Assembly (NCBI GenBank): GCA_023144715.1
Contig: JAGLFC010000101.1
Span: 1 to 12,768, forward strand
DNA from: Gammaproteobacteria bacterium
GTDB taxonomy: Bacteria; Pseudomonadota; Gammaproteobacteria; GRL18
Direction of reading: 5' to 3'
Length of the DNA: 12,768 nucleotides
The notes beneath the pieces are model-generated. The model saw only the letters and a list, made by a program, of their open reading frames with translations, did no database searches and was not told the origin of the DNA. Shown in pieces: positions 7,037 through 12,768 of the stretch (within the stretch, counting starts at the first letter, position 1; every line of letters starts with the position of its first letter). The position numbers and the translations under genes were made by a program.

Positions 7037-8369
7037 TACTTTTATGTTGTCCTAATAGGGTTAAAGCATCTTTAACGGTATAAAAAGAACCAAAAATAAG
7101 CAAGCAATGTTGATGAGATACTAATTGCTTATCCTGATAATCATCAAATGCTTGTTTAAAACTGGAAAAAATCTGAACATTCTTGGTAATATTAGATTTT
7201 TTAGTATGATTTTTGTGAATAATATCAGCAATTTCAGCAGCAGGTTTAGCTCTATTGGAATTCAATTCAATAATACGCCAGCTATCCACAATAGGTTCTA
7301 AAATGGCGATAACTTTAGCACATTCTTTATCTTTGAGCATACCAATAATAATATGTAAATGTTCAAAATTAAGAGTGTTCTCTAGTGATTGTTTTAAAAT
7401 TTTTGTGGCTTGTTCATTATGAGCTACATCAAGGATAATTAATGGATTATCGCTTATTTTTTGGAAACGACCTGCCAATTTTACACTTTGCAAACCCTGC
7501 TGTATTTCAGTAAGACTGACTGAAAATTTTGGTTTTAATAATTCCAGTATCATTAAGACATTAGAAGCATTTTTGTACTGAATATAACCGTTTAAATTAG
7601 GAGAAGGTAGGTGTTTTAATGAAGTACAATTGTTATTGTGCCATTGCCAATTACCCTGTGTATCAATATAAAAGTTATAATCAGTGGCAAATTGATAAAA
7701 GAAGAGTCCTTCTTCTTTTACTTTATCTTTAATACTCTGAGGTAAATCTATATCACCATAAAGTGCAGGTTTATCTGGGCGATAAATTCCAGCCTTTTCC
7801 AGAGCAATGGTTTCTCGATCATGACCTAGCCAGTCTTGATGGTCAATATCAACGGTTGTCACTAGAGCAATATCAGGATCAATCACATTAACTGCATCTA
7901 AACGTCCGCCTAATCCTACTTCTAAAATGGCAATATCACAGTTTTGTTGGATGATAATATCAATGGCTGCCAGTGTGCCAAACTCAAAATAACTTAGAGA
8001 AAGTTCACCACGTGCTAGATTAATACGTTCAAAAGAATCACAGATCAGTTTATCAGCAACAGGAATTTGATTAATTTTGATACGTTCATTGTAATCTAAT
8101 AGGTGAGGTGAGGTATAACTGCCCACTTGATAACCAGCAGCACATAAGATGGCCTCAAGCAATGCCACTGTTGAACCTTTACCATTTGTGCCAGCAATGG
8201 TAATCACATAGCATGGAAAGTGAGTTTGTTTGGACTCATGATGGGGGGATTCATAGTAATCAGGCAATAATTGTCTGATGACTTGTGCGACTCTTTGCAA
8301 ACCTAAGTCAATCTCACAAGGATGCAAGGTTTCTTGCCAAGCCAGCCAATCCTGTAATGTTTTAGACAT
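7029..8369 (-). CDS. folC: Folylpolyglutamate synthase / dihydrofolate synthase
   Basis: ATP-dependent ligase that joins glutamate to dihydropteroate and lengthens the glutamate tail of folates; cytoplasmic, Mur ligase family. The 446 residues are slightly longer than E. coli FolC (422). Motifs: P-loop GTNGKGS (60-66), TSPHL (86-90), ILEVGLGGRLDAVN (148-161), DIDHQDWLG (174-182), GRFQ (300-303), LDVAHN (313-318) and LIFGSFYTVKD near 424-434. An insertion-like, poorly conserved part (about 225-258) lies between the ATPase motifs. The start codon shares one base with the accD stop (TAATG), and the end overlaps dedD by 8 bases, so the three genes are probably translated in a coupled way. Confidence 0.97.
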   Translation of the reverse strand: MSKTLQDWLAWQETLHPCEIDLGLQRVAQVIRQLLPDYYESPHHESKQTHFPCYVITIAGTNGKGSTVALLEAILCAAGYQVGSYTSPHLLDYNERIKINQIPVADKLICDSFERINLARGELSLSYFEFGTLAAIDIIIQQNCDIAILEVGLGGRLDAVNVIDPDIALVTTVDIDHQDWLGHDRETIALEKAGIYRPDKPALYGDIDLPQSIKDKVKEEGLFFYQFATDYNFYIDTQGNWQWHNNNCTSLKHLPSPNLNGYIQYKNASNVLMILELLKPKFSVSLTEIQQGLQSVKLAGRFQKISDNPLIILDVAHNEQATKILKQSLENTLNFEHLHIIIGMLKDKECAKVIAILEPIVDSWRIIELNSNRAKPAAEIADIIHKNHTKKSNITKNVQIFSSFKQAFDDYQDKQLVSHQHCLLIFGSFYTVKDALTLLGQHKSNE

Positions 8370-9241
8370 TAAGTGGGTGATTGATTCACTTGTTTATTCA
8401 TAAGCATGGATAAAATATTAACCAGTTTATCCCCCATATCAAGGCGTGAAACAATCATATCTATTGCACCATGTTCTAATAAAAATTCACTGCGTTGAAA
8501 ACCTTTAGGGAGTTTTTCACGTACTGTTTGTTCTATTACTCTAGGTCCTGCAAAGCCAATTAAAGCATTTGGTTCCGCAATATTAATATCCCCCAATGTC
8601 GCAAAACTGGCTGATACACCACCCATAGTGGGGTCAGTCATTACAGAAATAAAAGGTAAACCACGACGGCGTAATTGACCTAAAGCGGCACTGGTTTTTG
8701 CCATTTGCATGAGAGAGAATAAGGCTTCTTGCATACGTGCACCACCACTAGCAGAAAAGCAAACAAAGGGTAAATTATGTTCAAGACAGTGGTTGACTGA
8801 TCGGACAAATTTTTCTCCTACAACCGCTCCCATTGAGCCACCCATAAAGCGAAAATCAAAGGCTGCTATCACAACAGGAAAATCATTTATTTTACCTGCA
8901 ATGGTGATCAGTGCATCTTTTTCACCGGTTGCTTTTTGTGAGGCAATAATTCGGTCTTTATATTTTTTGGAATCTTTAAATTTTAAATAATCAATAGGTT
9001 CTAAATGTTCAGAGAGTTCAACTTGTGATCCTTCATCAAATAAATTATTCAGACGCTTTCTTGCTTGAATTCTTAAATGGCAATCACATTTAGGGCATAC
9101 TTCTTGATTACGTTCTAATTCAACTCGATATAATACCGCACTACAATTTGGGCATTTATCCCATAAACCTTCAGGAACGGCTTTTTTTGATGCGTTATCA
9201 GTGCTGATTAAGGGTAGTAAACGTGTAAACCAATTACTCAT
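8369..9241 (-). CDS. accD: Acetyl-CoA carboxylase carboxyltransferase subunit beta
   Basis: With AccA it forms the carboxyltransferase that moves CO2 from biotin-BCCP to acetyl-CoA, giving malonyl-CoA for fatty acid synthesis. The 290 residues include a complete N-terminal zinc ribbon (C30, C33, C49, C52) and the crotonase-fold carboxyltransferase region with GGSMG (134-138), SASGGARMQE (163-172), DPTMGGVSASFA (203-214) and GPRVIEQT (232-239). It is a little shorter than E. coli AccD (304), mainly at the C-terminal tail. GAGAA lies about six bases before the ATG. The gene follows trpA by 43 bases with no terminator visible, so it is probably in the trp transcript; accA is not in the window. 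Confidence 0.98.
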   Translation of the reverse strand: MSNWFTRLLPLISTDNASKKAVPEGLWDKCPNCSAVLYRVELERNQEVCPKCDCHLRIQARKRLNNLFDEGSQVELSEHLEPIDYLKFKDSKKYKDRIIASQKATGEKDALITIAGKINDFPVVIAAFDFRFMGGSMGAVVGEKFVRSVNHCLEHNLPFVCFSASGGARMQEALFSLMQMAKTSAALGQLRRRGLPFISVMTDPTMGGVSASFATLGDINIAEPNALIGFAGPRVIEQTVREKLPKGFQRSEFLLEHGAIDMIVSRLDMGDKLVNILSMLMNKQVNQSPT

Positions 9242-9284
9242 AATTGTTTCTCTATTGTTATATTCGCTATCAGATAATAATTAA

Positions 9285-10106
9285 TTATGCATCCATTGCT
9301 GAACGCATAGAGACTAACACTTGGCTGATTTCTTTAATAATTTTTTGATTACTCGCTTCATTATTTGAAGTATGAGCATTTTTTTCAACTAAATTCACTA
9401 AGGCACTACCGACCACAACGGCATCAGCAACACGTCCGACGGCAGCGGCAGTTTCTGCATTTTTAATACCAAAACCAACACCAATGGGCAAATCAGTGAC
9501 CTCTTGAATAATTTTTAAACGTTGTGCCACTTCTTCTGTATTAAGGGCAGAGGTACCCGTCACTCCCTTGACTGACACGTAATAAATAAAACCACTGGCA
9601 TATTGACAAATAATCTTCATGCGTTCTTTAGTGGTGGTCGGTGACAGTAAAAAAATAGGATCGAGTTCATGTGATGTTAAAATAGGAATATAGTCAGAGG
9701 CTTCTTCAGGTGGAATATCAACGGTTAATACACCATCGACACCTGATTGTTGAGCCGCCTGAGCAAACACTTTATAACCCATGATTTCAATTGGATTAAG
9801 ATAGCCCATTAACACCACAGGTGTTGTACTATTGGTTTGGCGAAATTGTTTGACAATCGCTAAAACATCGGTCAGTGATGTGCCATAAACTAAAGCTCTT
9901 TCGCTGGCTTTTTGAATAACGGGTCCGTCTGCCATTGGATCGGAAAAGGGAACACCTAATTCAATAATATCTGCTCCAGCATCCACCATTGCATGCATTA
10001 AATCCAAAGTAATATCAGGATTAGGATCACCTGCGGCTACGTAAGGTATTAATGCCTTTTTTTTATTTGTTTTTAGTTGCTCAAAACACGCTTGTATGCG
10101 ACTCAT
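9285..10106 (-). CDS. trpA: Tryptophan synthase alpha subunit
   Basis: Cleaves indole-3-glycerol phosphate to indole and glyceraldehyde-3-phosphate and channels indole to TrpB in an alpha2-beta2 complex. The 273 residues match the family (268 in E. coli). The catalytic pair is E49 in IIELGVPFSDP and D60 in MADGP. The beta/alpha loop 6 with GVTG (181-184, including T183) and the phosphate-binding GFGIKN (211-216) and VVGSALV (231-237) are intact. It starts 29 bases after trpB, with an AAGAAG-like weak ribosome binding site. No truncation or missing residue is visible. Confidence 0.98.
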   Translation of the reverse strand: MSRIQACFEQLKTNKKKALIPYVAAGDPNPDITLDLMHAMVDAGADIIELGVPFSDPMADGPVIQKASERALVYGTSLTDVLAIVKQFRQTNSTTPVVLMGYLNPIEIMGYKVFAQAAQQSGVDGVLTVDIPPEEASDYIPILTSHELDPIFLLSPTTTKERMKIICQYASGFIYYVSVKGVTGTSALNTEEVAQRLKIIQEVTDLPIGVGFGIKNAETAAAVGRVADAVVVGSALVNLVEKNAHTSNNEASNQKIIKEISQVLVSMRSAMDA

Positions 10107-10135
10107 TCTTGTTTTCTTCTTTAATTGTACTTAAT

Positions 10136-11359
10136 TTAGAATTCAATGCCATCTATTGTGGCAACGGTATGAATATCTTTATCACCACGACCTGATAAGT
10201 TAGCCACAATAAATTGATCTTTATCCATTGTTGGTGCAAGTTTTGTCACATACGCCATTGCATGACTGGACTCTAAAGCAGGAATGATGCCTTCAATTCG
10301 AGTTAAATCATGAAAACCTGACAAGGCTTCTTCATCGGTGATTGCGACATAGTTAGCACGTCCAATATCTTTTAGCCAAGCATGTTCAGGGCCGACACCG
10401 GGGTAATCAAGACCTGCTGAAACCGAGTGAGTAGGGATAATTTGCCCATGACGATCTTCCATTAAATAAGTACGATTGCCATGTAATACACCGGGTTTTC
10501 CAGCACATAATGGTGCAGCGTGTTCACCTGTTTCTAAACCATGACCTGCGGCTTCAACACCATACATAGAGACATCTTGATCATCAACAAAGGGGTAAAA
10601 TAAGCCCATTGCATTTGAGCCACCACCAATACATGCGACTAAAGCATCAGGTAAACGTCCTTCATGCTGGACACTCTGTTCTCTTGCTTCACGCCCAATA
10701 ATGGCTTGAAAATCTCTGACCATAGCAGGGTAAGGATGAGGGCCTGCTACTGTACCAATAATATAAAAGGTGTTATCAATGTGAGTGACCCAGTCACGCA
10801 TGGCTTCATTAAGAGCATCTTTTAAGGTTCTTGAACCTGATTCCACAGAAACAACACGAGCACCCAATAATTTCATTCTATAGACATTGAGAGCCTGACG
10901 CTGAATGTCTTCTGCACCCATATACACAACACATTCAAGCCCCAGACGTGCCGCCACAGTTGCGGTTGCCACACCGTGTTGCCCAGCACCTGTTTCAGCA
11001 ATAATTCTCGTTTTTCCCATACGTTTTGCCAATAACATCTGACCCACGGTATTATTAACTTTATGTGCCCCTGTATGATTCAAATCTTCACGTTTGAGAT
11101 AAATTTTTGCACCACCGAGTTCTCGACTCCAACGTTCCGCAAAGTAAAGAGGAGAGGGCCGTCCCACATAATTAGCCAGATCATTATCCAATTCTGCTAA
11201 AAATTCTTTATCTTGAAAATAATGAATATAAGCCTCTTTGAGTTCTCTTAAAGGCTCCATTAAAGTTTCAGGCACAAACATACCGCCATATTGACCAAAA
11301 TGCCCTTGTTCGTCAGGCATATCGGATAATTTTTTATCCGCCTGTTGCTCTATTGTCAT
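10136..11359 (-). CDS. trpB: Tryptophan synthase beta subunit
   Basis: PLP enzyme that condenses indole with serine to make tryptophan. It is 407 residues, about 10 longer than Salmonella TrpB through an N-terminal extension. The core begins GHFGQYGGMFVPETLMEP (19-36), so M14 is an alternative start, though GTGAG just before the first ATG supports the longer form. K100 in LNHTGAHKVN carries PLP. E122 (AETGAGQHG), GGGSNA (245-250), D318 (SAGLDYPG) and SGRGDKD (389-395) match catalytic and cofactor-binding residues of Salmonella TrpB (K87, E109, D305). This is the classical TrpB1 form that pairs with TrpA. It lies 28 bases downstream of trpF. Confidence 0.98.
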   Translation of the reverse strand: MTIEQQADKKLSDMPDEQGHFGQYGGMFVPETLMEPLRELKEAYIHYFQDKEFLAELDNDLANYVGRPSPLYFAERWSRELGGAKIYLKREDLNHTGAHKVNNTVGQMLLAKRMGKTRIIAETGAGQHGVATATVAARLGLECVVYMGAEDIQRQALNVYRMKLLGARVVSVESGSRTLKDALNEAMRDWVTHIDNTFYIIGTVAGPHPYPAMVRDFQAIIGREAREQSVQHEGRLPDALVACIGGGSNAMGLFYPFVDDQDVSMYGVEAAGHGLETGEHAAPLCAGKPGVLHGNRTYLMEDRHGQIIPTHSVSAGLDYPGVGPEHAWLKDIGRANYVAITDEEALSGFHDLTRIEGIIPALESSHAMAYVTKLAPTMDKDQFIVANLSGRGDKDIHTVATIDGIEF

Positions 11360-11387
11360 TACTCACTACCATTTTCTTTAAAAATTG

Positions 11388-12017
11388 TTAATACGCCTGC
11401 TTTGCCTGCGTCATAAATTGCGTTATTTTTTGTGGGTCTTTTTTTCCCTTTTTTTGGATATGAGTGGCTTCTACACCACCGCTGACATCCACCGCATAAG
11501 GCTTTACTTGTATAATGGCTTGGGCAATATTATCTGCTACTAGCCCTCCTGCCAAAATAACGGGTAAGGTTAAATCATGGGGTACTTTATGCCAATTAAA
11601 AGCTTCTCCTGTACCACCGGGAATGCCTTTCTTGTAAGTATCTAAAAGTAAGCCTTTAGCACTGCTATATTCATTTTGAACGTGATATAAATCCAGTCCT
11701 TCTTTCATTCGTACTGCTTTGATATAAGGACAATTAAAGGAGGCACAAAATTGTTCTGATTCATTACCATGAAATTGAAGAAGATTGATGTTTATTTGTT
11801 TAAGAATAGAATCAATGACCTGCCGTTTTTCATTCACAAATAAAGCGACGGTCGTAATAAAAGGTGGTAGTGAATGCACAATTTCTAACGCCTGTTCAAC
11901 ACTAATATAACGCGGACTCGGTGGATAAAAAACGAGCCCTATTGCATCAGCACCTGAATCGTAGGCATATTTTGCATCTTCGCAATTGGTAATACCACAA
12001 ATCTTAATTCGAGTCAT
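11388..12017 (-). CDS. trpF: Phosphoribosylanthranilate isomerase
   Basis: Catalyses the Amadori rearrangement of N-(5-phosphoribosyl)anthranilate to CdRP, the step before indole-glycerol phosphate synthase. This is a monofunctional (beta/alpha)8 enzyme of 209 residues, not fused to TrpC as in enteric bacteria. C7 (KICGIT) and D126 (LLLDTY) are the general base and acid. QFHGNE (81-86), GGTG (134-137), LAGGL (155-159) and DVSGGVE (177-183) form the substrate and phosphate sites. It is the first gene of the minus-strand cluster; in pseudomonads truA often precedes it, but here the upstream gene is divergent. The ribosome binding site is poor (GAAAG, nine bases before the ATG). Confidence 0.98.
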   Translation of the reverse strand: MTRIKICGITNCEDAKYAYDSGADAIGLVFYPPSPRYISVEQALEIVHSLPPFITTVALFVNEKRQVIDSILKQININLLQFHGNESEQFCASFNCPYIKAVRMKEGLDLYHVQNEYSSAKGLLLDTYKKGIPGGTGEAFNWHKVPHDLTLPVILAGGLVADNIAQAIIQVKPYAVDVSGGVEATHIQKKGKKDPQKITQFMTQAKQAY

Positions 12018-12044
12018 TATTACATTCTTTCAATAATAGTCTTA

Positions 12045-12073
12045 ATTTTAGCTTATTTACTAAAAATTGATAA
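12045..12073 (-). promoter_or_regulatory. Candidate proximal promoter of the trpF operon
   Basis: On the minus strand, TTATCA (complement of 12068-12073) lies 17 bases before TAAAAT (complement of 12045-12050), 4/6 and 5/6 matches to sigma-70 boxes. The leader would be about 20 bases. The -35 box falls inside the left arm of an inverted repeat, an arrangement expected if that repeat were an operator. AT-rich sequence makes chance matches common. Confidence 0.3.
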
Positions 12074-12095
12074 TTTATCCCACATTTTATCAATT
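12065..12095. repeat. 9-base perfect inverted repeat upstream of trpF
   Basis: AATTGATAA (12065-12073) and TTATCAATT (12087-12095) are perfect reverse complements with a 13-base spacer; the half-site start-to-start distance is 22 bases, about two helical turns. Read toward trpF, the second arm runs into TTT, so in RNA it would resemble a weak terminator or attenuator. As DNA it could be a dimer binding site over the proximal promoter. It does not resemble the E. coli TrpR operator. Confidence 0.45.
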
Positions 12096-12100
12096 ATTCC

Positions 12101-12112
12101 TATCTATAGATA
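12101..12112. repeat. 12-base perfect palindrome
   Basis: TATCTATAGATA is its own reverse complement. It lies five bases from the 9-base inverted repeat and between the two candidate trpF promoters. It is a possible operator, but no known regulator site is recognised. Confidence 0.4.
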
Positions 12113-12196
12113 CAAGCATATTAAAATAAAGTAAGGATTGAAAGAGCATTCTTGTATGAATAAATATCCATAATGTATTTATTGTATCGCTTTATT

Positions 12197-12226
12197 TTTA
12201 TATTAATATCACTCATTTTTAGTCAA
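12197..12226 (-). promoter_or_regulatory. Candidate distal promoter of the trpF operon
   Basis: On the minus strand, TTGACT (complement of 12221-12226) is followed after 18 bases by TATAAA (complement of 12197-12202), each a 5/6 match. Transcription would begin near 12190 and give a leader of roughly 170 bases that contains the palindrome and the inverted repeat, leaving room for leader-based control. The proof is only sequence similarity. Confidence 0.35.
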
Positions 12227-12289
12227 TAAAAATTAAAATGTTTGATTTATTATTTTTAATTTTGCATAATAAACTTGTAGTGAAGTTGC

Positions 12290-12329
12290 GTAACCTTAGA
12301 ATGTTTTTATTTAAATTAGGTAACTTTAG
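12290..12329 (+). repeat. 10-base direct repeat 30 bases apart upstream of the small exported protein gene
   Basis: GTAACCTTAG (12290-12299) and GTAACTTTAG (12320-12329) differ at one position and are spaced exactly 30 bases start to start, close to three helical turns. The second copy ends three bases before the candidate -35 box at 12333. Placement and phasing suit binding sites for an activator, but no known motif is recognised. Confidence 0.4.
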
Positions 12330-12332
12330 CGT

Positions 12333-12361
12333 GAGACATTAAGTGAATTAAGTATTATATT
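12333..12361 (+). promoter_or_regulatory. Candidate promoter for the small exported protein gene
   Basis: GAGACA (12333-12338, 4/6) is followed after 17 bases by TATATT (12356-12361, 5/6). The transcript would begin near 12368, just before the ribosome binding site at 12377-12380, giving a very short leader. Confidence 0.4.
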
Positions 12362-12376
12362 TATTAATAGTATTAT

Positions 12377-12380
12377 GGAG
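12377..12380 (+). promoter_or_regulatory. Ribosome binding site selecting ATG 12387
   Basis: GGAG begins with the G of an upstream in-frame ATG (12375) and stands six bases before ATG 12387. The downstream ATG yields a textbook signal peptide beginning MKK, so the upstream ATG is judged to be part of the binding site rather than the start. Confidence 0.75.
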
Positions 12381-12386
12381 TTTTAT

Positions 12387-12674
12387 ATGAAAAAGTTATC
12401 ATTGGCAATATTTTTTGGATGTATTTTTATAACATCAAATGCATCAGCATGGTGGTTAAAAGATGCTACGTATACCGTATATCAGCAAGGAGATACAACG
12501 TATATAGAAACTCCTATGAATGGTTATAACTACACTTTTCCCTTAGTTGATTTTGATGGGGTTCCTTCAAAAGAATTAACTGCTGTGGCTTTGACGGCAT
12601 TTGCAGGTAATTTAAATGCTGAATTTTGGGTGAATGATTATAGCAAAATAGATAGAATTAAATTAGTCCCATAA
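12387..12674 (+). CDS. Small exported protein of unknown function
   Basis: A 95-residue protein that I do not recognise. Residues 1-21 are a clear Sec signal peptide: KK at the N-terminus, hydrophobic core LAIFFGCIFI and a NASA cleavage site, giving a mature protein of about 74 residues that starts WWLKDATYTVYQ. The mature part has no cysteine, no further membrane segment and no lipobox. It alternates aromatic and polar residues (TYTVYQQGDTTYIET), then has a helix-like TAVALTAFAGN and ends in a strand-like AEFWVNDYSKIDRIKLVP. That pattern, with the closing W-x-N/D and KIDRIKL, recalls small periplasmic or secreted OB-like beta-barrel proteins, but this is only an impression. The gene has its own promoter candidate and a strong ribosome binding site, and is divergent from trpF. 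Composition and codon use match the AT-rich surroundings. Confidence 0.8.
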   Translation: MKKLSLAIFFGCIFITSNASAWWLKDATYTVYQQGDTTYIETPMNGYNYTFPLVDFDGVPSKELTAVALTAFAGNLNAEFWVNDYSKIDRIKLVP

Positions 12675-12702
12675 TATTTAACTAATTTTAAAAAATATTA
12701 AT

Positions 12703-12737
12703 ACAAGAGACATTTATTTTTTAAAAGCCTCTTGTTT
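12703..12737 (+). terminator. Possible weak terminator after the small exported protein gene
   Basis: ACAAGAG (12703-12709) and CTCTTGT (12729-12735) are perfect reverse complements with a 19-base AT-rich loop, and the right arm ends in three Ts (12735-12737). It lies 29 bases after the stop codon. The long loop and short T run make it only a moderate candidate. Confidence 0.35.
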
Positions 12738-12768
12738 AAACGTTACTATCCTTTCTAAATTATAGAAG

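Larger units (their letters stand above)
12018..12386. other. Divergent AT-rich intergenic region between trpF and the small exported protein gene
   Basis: About 370 bases without a supported gene. It holds, from left to right, a candidate proximal trpF promoter, a 9-base inverted repeat, a 12-base palindrome, a candidate distal trpF promoter, a 10-base direct repeat and a candidate promoter for the rightward gene. Two short open frames (12121-12216 minus, 31 residues; 12173-12229 plus, 18 residues) lack ribosome binding sites. No tRNA-like fold or classical trp leader peptide with tandem tryptophan codons was seen. Confidence 0.7.

Noticed and set aside
12121..12216. Minus-strand open frame of 31 residues (begins MSDINIKIKRY) upstream of trpF
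   Set aside because: No ribosome binding site before its ATG, AT-driven composition, and no tandem Trp codons that would mark a trp leader peptide.
12173..12229. Plus-strand hydrophobic 18-residue open frame (MYLLYRFIFILISLIFSQ)
   Set aside because: No ribosome binding site. Hydrophobic codons arise easily from T-rich sequence, and nothing such as an antisense RNA partner supports a toxin-like peptide.

Overview
This window looks like a stretch of chromosome from an AT-rich gammaproteobacterium. The strongest clue is the minus-strand run trpF-trpB-trpA-accD-folC-dedD-cvpA-purF, a gene order typical of gammaproteobacteria outside the Enterobacterales: trpF is separate from trpC, and trpBA is uncoupled from trpEDC. 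The plus-strand alaC-hom pair and an RpfE-type (COG4255) protein fit the same group, with Methylococcales, Thiotrichales or sulfur-oxidizer relatives as plausible homes. Genus and species cannot be fixed from this sequence alone.

Left arm (1-4195, plus strand): the 3' part of an AlaC-type aminotransferase, then homoserine dehydrogenase (hom), then an RpfE-type protein of unknown function, then an exported protein with two rhodanese-like domains. The first three are tightly spaced and probably co-transcribed. No threonine synthase follows hom, although thrC is often its neighbour in related genomes. The rhodanese gene follows a 93-base gap with its own ribosome binding site.

Centre and right (4290-12017, minus strand, read right to left): trpF, trpB and trpA carry out the phosphoribosylanthranilate isomerase step and the final steps of tryptophan synthesis. 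They lead with short gaps into accD (acetyl-CoA carboxylase beta), folC (folylpolyglutamate/dihydrofolate synthase) and a SPOR-domain DedD-like envelope protein. The accD/folC and folC/dedD junctions overlap, which suggests translational coupling. A 101-base gap with a good promoter candidate separates these from cvpA-purF, a membrane protein gene plus the first committed enzyme of purine synthesis. The rhodanese gene and purF converge at about 4196-4289, where a perfect 12-base inverted repeat lies.

Right end (12018-12768): an AT-rich divergent intergenic region with candidate promoters on both strands, an inverted repeat, a 12-base palindrome and a 10-base direct repeat. It is followed by a plus-strand gene for a small exported protein of 95 residues that I do not recognise.

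Most of the window is ordinary biosynthetic housekeeping. No CRISPR array, mobile element, tRNA, rRNA or defence locus was seen. The parts that deserve a second look are the rhodanese protein with an intact first and apparently dead second domain, the RpfE-type protein, the small exported protein, and the structured intergenic region before trpF. I see no convincing evidence of a wholly new multi-gene system.
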